From NCBI RefSeq assembly GCF_036084755.1, contig NZ_CP107968.1, positions 6,518,001 to 6,582,000 on the forward strand: a stretch of DNA of 64,000 nt, read 5' to 3'. This document shows positions 59,268 to 64,000 of the stretch, piece by piece (the first letter of the stretch is position 1; each line of letters begins with the position of its first letter). The DNA is from Streptomyces sp. NBC_00370 (GTDB lineage Bacteria; Actinomycetota; Actinomycetes; Streptomycetales; Streptomycetaceae). Under the pieces are notes generated by a model, which did no database searches, was not told where the DNA came from, and saw nothing but the letters and a program-made list of their open reading frames with translations. Both the position numbers and the translations under genes were made by a program.

Positions 59268-60821
59268 ATGGACAAGCGGACGCCGGCACCGCAGGCCGAG
59301 CAGCCTCCCCATCGCCTGATCGTGCCCGGCCTGGTGTTCATCGGCATGATCGTCGCCATCGTCAGTAGCCTGGGCGCGCCGCTCATCCCCACCATCGCCG
59401 AGACCGACCACATATCGCTGACCGACGCCCAGTGGTCGCTCACCGTCACCTTCCTGGTCAGCGCCCTCGCGACGCCCGTCATGGGGCGGCTCGGCGACGG
59501 CCCGCACCGGCGGCGGGTGATCATCGGGAGCCTCGCGACCGTGACCGTGGGCGCCGTACTGGCCGCCCTGCCGCTCGGCTTCGGCTTCCTGCTGGCCGGC
59601 CGGGGCCTCCAGGGCGTCGGCCTCGGACTCACCCCGCTCGGGATAGCCGTCGTACGCGACGCCCTGCCCGCCGAGCGCGCCAGGCCGGCCGCCGCGATCC
59701 TCTCGGTCACCACCGTCGCCGGTGTCGGCCTCGGCTACCCGCTCACCGGCCTCGTCGCCCAGTACGGCGGACTGCACGCCGCCTTCTGGTTCGGCGCCGT
59801 GATGAGCGCCCTCGGACTGGTCGTCGCCGTCCTCGTCGTACCGTCCCCCGGACCCCGTCCGCGCCGGCCCGTCGACTCCCTCGGCGCCGTCCTCCTGGGT
59901 CTTTCGCTGGCCGGGCTGCTGCTCGGCATCAGCGAGGGCGAGAGCTGGGGCTGGACCTCGCCCCGGCTGATCGGCGTCCTGGTCGCCGCGCTCGTCGTCC
60001 TGGCCGGCTGGGTGGTCCTGGAACTGCGCGTCGCCCACCCGCTGGTCGATCTGCGCTTGCTGCGCAGGCCCGCCGTGCTCACCGCCGACGTCACGGCGCT
60101 GCTGGCAGGCGTCGGGATGTATCTGCTGATCTCGCTGGTCACACGCTTCGTACAGACCCCGAGGAGCAGCGGCTACGGCCTCGGCGCCTCCGTGGCCGTC
60201 GCGGGCCTGGCACTGCTGCCGTTCTCCGCCGCCAGCGTCGTCTCCACCCGGATCACCCGGCTGCTGGTACGGCGCGTCGCGCCCGGCGTCGCGCTGGCCA
60301 TGGGCTCCGTCGTCGTCCTGTTCGCCATGGTGATGCTCACGTACGCACGAGGCGCCATGTGGGAGATCCTCGTCCTCATGGCCCTCGCGGGCCTGGGCGT
60401 CGGCGCGATCTTCGCCGTGATGCCCGGCCTGGTCGTCGGCGCCGTGCCGCCCCACGAGACCGGCAGCGCGACCAGCTTCAACCAGGTGATCCGGTACGTC
60501 GGTTACGCGACCGGCAGCACCCTCAGCGCCGTCGTGCTCGAAGCCCACACCGCCCCCGGCCACGCCCTCCCGGCGAACAGCGGCTACACCGTCGCGGGTC
60601 TCATCGGCTGCGGGATGTGGCTCGTCACCGCCCTCGCCAGTCTCGTACTGCCGCGACTGCGCAGGGGCGCGGGCGCGGGGCCGGGTGCCGGCTCTTCGAA
60701 GGTCGTCGGCGGCGGGGCCACGACGCGGGTGGACCGGGCGGCCGAGGACCTGCTGGAGGTGGAGGGTGTCGCCGATGTCCCTGAGGTGGGTGACACGGCC
60801 TCCGCGGGCCGTAAGGATTGA
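59268..60821 (+). CDS. MFS transporter, DHA2-type drug exporter (14 TM)
   Basis: A 517-residue membrane protein. The first loop has LGDGPHRRRVIIGSL (motif A of MFS), and LLAGRGLQGVGLGLTPLGIAVVRD with motif C region GVGLGYPLTGLVAQYGGLHAAFW. About 14 segments and a charged C-tail of 40 residues. ATG 59268 (MDKRTPAPQ) is chosen; starts further upstream run through the inverted repeat. Four bases separate it from the TetR gene. Confidence 0.9.
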   Translation: MDKRTPAPQAEQPPHRLIVPGLVFIGMIVAIVSSLGAPLIPTIAETDHISLTDAQWSLTVTFLVSALATPVMGRLGDGPHRRRVIIGSLATVTVGAVLAALPLGFGFLLAGRGLQGVGLGLTPLGIAVVRDALPAERARPAAAILSVTTVAGVGLGYPLTGLVAQYGGLHAAFWFGAVMSALGLVVAVLVVPSPGPRPRRPVDSLGAVLLGLSLAGLLLGISEGESWGWTSPRLIGVLVAALVVLAGWVVLELRVAHPLVDLRLLRRPAVLTADVTALLAGVGMYLLISLVTRFVQTPRSSGYGLGASVAVAGLALLPFSAASVVSTRITRLLVRRVAPGVALAMGSVVVLFAMVMLTYARGAMWEILVLMALAGLGVGAIFAVMPGLVVGAVPPHETGSATSFNQVIRYVGYATGSTLSAVVLEAHTAPGHALPANSGYTVAGLIGCGMWLVTALASLVLPRLRRGAGAGPGAGSSKVVGGGATTRVDRAAEDLLEVEGVADVPEVGDTASAGRKD

Positions 60822-60824
60822 TCC

Positions 60825-61394
60825 ATGACCAAGGAAGCGTCCCCAGCGTCCCCCCGCCGCCGCGACTCGGCCGCGAGCCGCGAACGGCTGCTGCGGGCAG
60901 CGGGAGAGCTGTTCGCCGAGCGCGGCTTCGACCGCACCACGGCACGTGACATCGGCGAACGCGCCGGCGTCGACCCGGCGATGATCGCCCGCTACTTCGG
61001 CGGGAAGGCCCAGCTCTACGTGGCGGTACTGGGCGCCGAGAACCCCTCGGACACCTTCGCCGACCTGTTCGACCCCGACCGGCTCGCCGGTCTGCTCAAC
61101 CGCTTCGACCGCTCGGGCCCCGGGCCCGTCATGCAGGCGGCGGTACGGCCGTACGACGACCCGGCGGCCCAGGAGGCGGCGGCGGTCGAGCTCGACCGCC
61201 GTATCGTCGCCCCGCTGCGGGCGCACTTCACCCGGGACGGCGACGAACAGGCCGCACTGCGCGCCGAGCTGATCACGGCGGCGTTCATCGGTGTCATCCT
61301 CGGCCGCCGCGCCGGCACGCTGGAGCATCTGTCGGCCGCCGGTACGGACGAGTTGCTGCCGCTGCTCCAGGAACTGTTCGGCGGCCGGGGATAG
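60825..61394 (+). CDS. TetR family transcriptional regulator
   Basis: A 189-residue regulator: HTH TTARDIGERAGVDPAMIARYFGGKAQLY and a TetR_C_17-like ligand domain. It follows the MFS gene by 3 bp, so they are one unit, and probably represses its own operon at the 59182-59214 inverted repeat. Its stop codon is in the loop of the terminator hairpin. Confidence 0.91.
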   Translation: MTKEASPASPRRRDSAASRERLLRAAGELFAERGFDRTTARDIGERAGVDPAMIARYFGGKAQLYVAVLGAENPSDTFADLFDPDRLAGLLNRFDRSGPGPVMQAAVRPYDDPAAQEAAAVELDRRIVAPLRAHFTRDGDEQAALRAELITAAFIGVILGRRAGTLEHLSAAGTDELLPLLQELFGGRG

Positions 61395-61412
61395 TTCGCC
61401 CCGGCCGCCGAA
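61377..61412. terminator. Terminator with the TetR stop codon in its loop
   Basis: TTCGGCGGCCGGGG (61377-61390) pairs perfectly with 61399-61412 (14 bp); the 8-base loop holds the TAG stop of the TetR gene. It sits between convergent genes and can serve both strands. Confidence 0.88.
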
Positions 61413-61480
61413 CGGCACTTCTCACCTGCGCGTCGGTGTGCCGGCGCACGCGACGGTGCGCCGGCACCCATGTCATCGCG

Positions 61481-64000
61481 TCAGCGCAGCAACTCCACCT
61501 CCGCCAGTGACGACTGACCCTTCGGGACGAGCCGGTACTGCCGGTAGGTGCCCGGGTGGGCCACCGTGAAGACCCGCGTCTGCTGGTCCCAGGCGAACTT
61601 CTGCCCGGACCGCGCGTCCACCGTGGTCCACCGCTTGCCGTCGGCCGAGCCCTCAAGCGTCCAGCCGGCCGGTGCCTCCGCCGCCTTGGCCGACGTCAGC
61701 GTGTACTGCACGGCGCGGGTCGCCGAATCGACCGGCAGCTCCACCCGCTCACTGACCGTCGCCTCCGTCGTCGACGTGTTGTCGAACAGCGGACCGGACC
61801 CCGTCAGCGCGTCGGAGCGAGGCGTCGGGGCCTTGTCGCCCTTGGTGATCGACACCGGCGCCGCGTCCTTGCCCGTGCCCCAGGCCGACGGCTTCGGCCC
61901 CATCGCGAAGTCCAGCGTGCCGCCGCGCGCCAGCAGGTCGTGCGGGAGCGCCGTGGAGTTCCACGTCTTCCCGTTGACCTTCAGACCCTGGACGTAGATG
62001 TTCTTCGCGCTGTTCTTCGGGGCCTTGACGACCAGGTCGCGGCCGCTGCCCAGATGCAGCGTCGCCTTCGTGAACTGCGGTGAGCCGATGGCGTATTCGC
62101 CGCTGCCCATGACCAGCGGGTAGAAGCCGAGCGAGGAGAACAGGTACCAGGCCGACTGCTCGCCGTTGTCCTCGTCGCCGTGGTAGCCCTGCCCGATCTC
62201 GCTGCCGGTGTACAGCCGCGACAGGACCTCGCGCACCTTTTCCTGCGTCTTCGACGGTTCGCCCGCCGCGTCGTACAGGTAAGTGACGTGGTGGGCCACC
62301 TGGTTGGAGTGGCCGTACATGCCCATCCGCACGTCACGCGCCTCGGTCATCTCATGGATGACGCTCCCGTACGAGCCGACGACGTCGGGTGACGCCGTCT
62401 CGGGTGTGGCGAAGTACGTGTCGAGCTTCTTGCCCAGGCCCGCCTTCCCGCCGTACAGATCGGCGAGCCCGCGGGTGTCCTGCACGGCCGTGAACGCGTA
62501 ACCCCAGCCGTTGGTCTCGGTGTAGTCGTAGCCCCACACCTTCGGGTCGTACTCGGCGGACGGCACCCGCCACGCGCCCTGCGGGTCACGGCCCTGGAAG
62601 AAGCCGGCGTCGTGGTCGAAGAGCGAGACGTAGTTCTGGGCGCGGTTGAGGAAGTACGCCGACTCCTCCTTGTACCGCTCCTTGCCCGTCTTCTTGTAGA
62701 GCTTCTGACCCATCTGCGCGATGCCGTAGTCGTTGAGATACCCCTCAAGCGCCCAGGAAAGGCCCTCTCCCGTGTCGGTGGAGGTGTAGCCGAGGAACGG
62801 CGACGTCTCCATGCCCTTGCGGCCCACACCCGAACTGGGCGGCGCCACCGTCGCGTTCTTCAGCGCCGCCTCGTACGCGGCTGTCGCGTCGAAGTCGACG
62901 CCCTTCACGTACGCGTCGGCGAACGCCACGTCCGAACTGGTGCCGGTCATCAGGTCGGCGTAGCCGGGGGACGACCAACGGGAGATCCAGCCGCCGTCCT
63001 TGTACTGCTGGACGAACCCGTCCACCATCTCGCCCGCCTTGTCGGGCGTGAGGAGCGAGTACGCCGGCCAGGTCGTCCGGTAGGTGTCCCAGAAGCCGTT
63101 GTTCACATACACCTTGCCGTCCACGATCTTCGCGCCCGTGTGGGTCGCGGTGTCGGGCTCCGGCATCGGGGAGAACGGACTGGCGTACTGCTGCTTCGGG
63201 CGGGACGCCGAACCGGTGTTCTCGAAGCCCGAGTTGGGATACAGGTACAGCCGGTAGAGGCTGGAGTAGAGCGAGGTCAGCTGGTCCTTGCTCGCACCCT
63301 CGACCTCCACCTTCCCCAGCAGCTGGTCCCAGGCCCGCTGTGCCTTCTTCTCGACCTGGCCGAAGCCGGTGCCCGCCGGGATCTCGGCGGCGAGGTTCTT
63401 CTTCGCCTGGTCGACGCTGATCAGGGACGTCGCGAGCCGCAGATTGACCGTGCGGTCCTTGCCCGCGTCGAACCGCAGATAGCCCGTGACGTCGTCACCG
63501 CCGCCACCGGTGAGCTTGCCGCTCGCGGTGACCGGCGCGTCGAAGACGCCGTACACGAACAGCCGGGTGGCGCCGACCGAGAGCCCGCTCTTGACGTCGG
63601 AGAAACCGGTGAAGGACCGGCTGCCCGGGTCGAGGGTGAGCCCGCCGTCGTTGGAGATGTTGTCGAAGACCATGCTGGCGTCGTCACCGGGATAGCGGAA
63701 GCGCATCGCCGCCGCGTGGTCCGTCGGCGTCATCTCCGCCTTCAGGCCGTTCTCGAACGTCACACCGTAGTAGTGCGGCTTCGCCACCTCGTTCTCGTGC
63801 CGGAAGGGCAGCGCACGCGCCGTACGGTCCGCGTCGGGGGTGTCAGCGGCCACCGACGGCATCAGCTGGAACGTCTGCCGGTCGCCCATCCAGGGGCTCG
63901 GTTCGTGGCTGGCGCTGAACGCCTGGAGCGTCGGGAGGTTGTCGGCGTTGTTGTTGTGCGCGTACTCGTAAAGCCAGCTGTTGGAGCCCGCGTTGGTCAC
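61481..64000 (-). CDS. GH92 family alpha-1,2-mannosidase, N-terminus beyond the window
   Basis: 839 residues are visible and the frame is open at the right edge, so the signal peptide and N-terminus are missing. GH92 landmarks are NNGFWDTYRTTWPAYSLLTP, YTETNGWGYAFTAVQD, the catalytic-region GDEDNGEQSAWYLFSSLGFYPL and SPQFTKATLHLG. The last 110 residues look like an F5/8-type (CBM32) domain. Members are Ca-dependent exo-mannosidases trimming high-mannose glycans outside the cell. Substrate linkage cannot be fixed from sequence. Confidence 0.92.
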   Translation of the reverse strand: MTNAGSNSWLYEYAHNNNADNLPTLQAFSASHEPSPWMGDRQTFQLMPSVAADTPDADRTARALPFRHENEVAKPHYYGVTFENGLKAEMTPTDHAAAMRFRYPGDDASMVFDNISNDGGLTLDPGSRSFTGFSDVKSGLSVGATRLFVYGVFDAPVTASGKLTGGGGDDVTGYLRFDAGKDRTVNLRLATSLISVDQAKKNLAAEIPAGTGFGQVEKKAQRAWDQLLGKVEVEGASKDQLTSLYSSLYRLYLYPNSGFENTGSASRPKQQYASPFSPMPEPDTATHTGAKIVDGKVYVNNGFWDTYRTTWPAYSLLTPDKAGEMVDGFVQQYKDGGWISRWSSPGYADLMTGTSSDVAFADAYVKGVDFDATAAYEAALKNATVAPPSSGVGRKGMETSPFLGYTSTDTGEGLSWALEGYLNDYGIAQMGQKLYKKTGKERYKEESAYFLNRAQNYVSLFDHDAGFFQGRDPQGAWRVPSAEYDPKVWGYDYTETNGWGYAFTAVQDTRGLADLYGGKAGLGKKLDTYFATPETASPDVVGSYGSVIHEMTEARDVRMGMYGHSNQVAHHVTYLYDAAGEPSKTQEKVREVLSRLYTGSEIGQGYHGDEDNGEQSAWYLFSSLGFYPLVMGSGEYAIGSPQFTKATLHLGSGRDLVVKAPKNSAKNIYVQGLKVNGKTWNSTALPHDLLARGGTLDFAMGPKPSAWGTGKDAAPVSITKGDKAPTPRSDALTGSGPLFDNTSTTEATVSERVELPVDSATRAVQYTLTSAKAAEAPAGWTLEGSADGKRWTTVDARSGQKFAWDQQTRVFTVAHPGTYRQYRLVPKGQSSLAEVELLR

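Noticed and set aside
58662..61418. A 918-codon antisense frame across the lipoprotein, MFS and TetR genes
   Set aside because: It spans three well-supported genes, shows low-complexity Arg/Gly/Asp/His composition and no domain.

Overview
The window is very GC-rich, gene-dense DNA with Streptomyces-type features: GTG/TTG starts, GC hairpin terminators without U-tracts, sugar ABC operons that lack their own ATPase, a GH18 chitinase with a DasR-like operator, and an XRE-MurA fusion. It is best read as chromosomal DNA of a Streptomyces or close relative. I see no rRNA, tRNA, CRISPR array or intact insertion sequence.

Region 1 (1-18.8 kb) is a catabolic island. On the plus strand are two oligopeptide-type ABC ATPases (the first truncated by the window edge), then a creatininase-family hydrolase, an enolase-superfamily enzyme and a RidA protein, with a ROK protein between on the minus strand. 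On the minus strand a ten-gene chain runs from 18136 down to 7441: NitT/TauT-type ABC importer (ATPase, permease, lipoprotein), UbiD decarboxylase, GntR regulator, three-subunit molybdenum hydroxylase, alpha/beta hydrolase and ACMSD-like amidohydrolase. Most junctions are ATGA, GTGA or TGATG overlaps. A second minus-strand unit encodes UbiX (makes prenyl-FMN for UbiD) and XdhC (matures the molybdenum hydroxylase), divergent from a second GntR gene that is a paralogue of the first. Two perfect AGTGTCGACACT palindromes lie between the importer and a divergent cupin gene. The gene set suggests uptake, decarboxylation, ring hydroxylation and hydrolysis of an aromatic or N-heteroaromatic carboxylate; the substrate is unknown.

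Region 2 (18.8-31.3 kb) is ordinary accessory metabolism: a membrane-anchored protein, two medium-chain dehydrogenases flanking a TetR gene, a PRC-barrel protein, a secreted protein with a class F-like sortase, an F420-type LLM oxidoreductase, two short-chain dehydrogenases, a fused ABC exporter and a LysR regulator.

Region 3 (31.4-39.0 kb) is one probable operon under a LacI regulator with two CAAACCGGTTTG operators: ADP-ribosylglycohydrolase, nucleoside hydrolase, sugar-type ABC importer (lipoprotein and two permeases) and PfkB/ribokinase. It reads as scavenging of ribonucleosides or ADP-ribosyl compounds down to ribose phosphate.

Region 4 (39.1-54.2 kb) has a divergent Old Yellow Enzyme homologue with a SnoaL-like partner, an HSL-type esterase with TetR, an XRE-MurA fusion with a palindrome at its start, a DUF4236 protein, a roughly 165-bp imperfect inverted repeat, a membrane-anchored periplasmic-binding-like protein paired with a P-loop protein lacking the Walker A lysine, the chitinase, a PPOX-class F420 enzyme, a CGNR zinc-finger regulator with an MFS exporter, and an uncharacterised protein with TetR and a SnoaL-like gene.

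Region 5 (54.3-64 kb) has acnA (aconitase) with a palindrome resembling the one at the XRE-MurA gene plus an iron-box-like site, then a serine hydrolase, a small lipoprotein, a DHA2-type MFS exporter with TetR, and the C-terminal part of a GH92 alpha-mannosidase running off the right edge.
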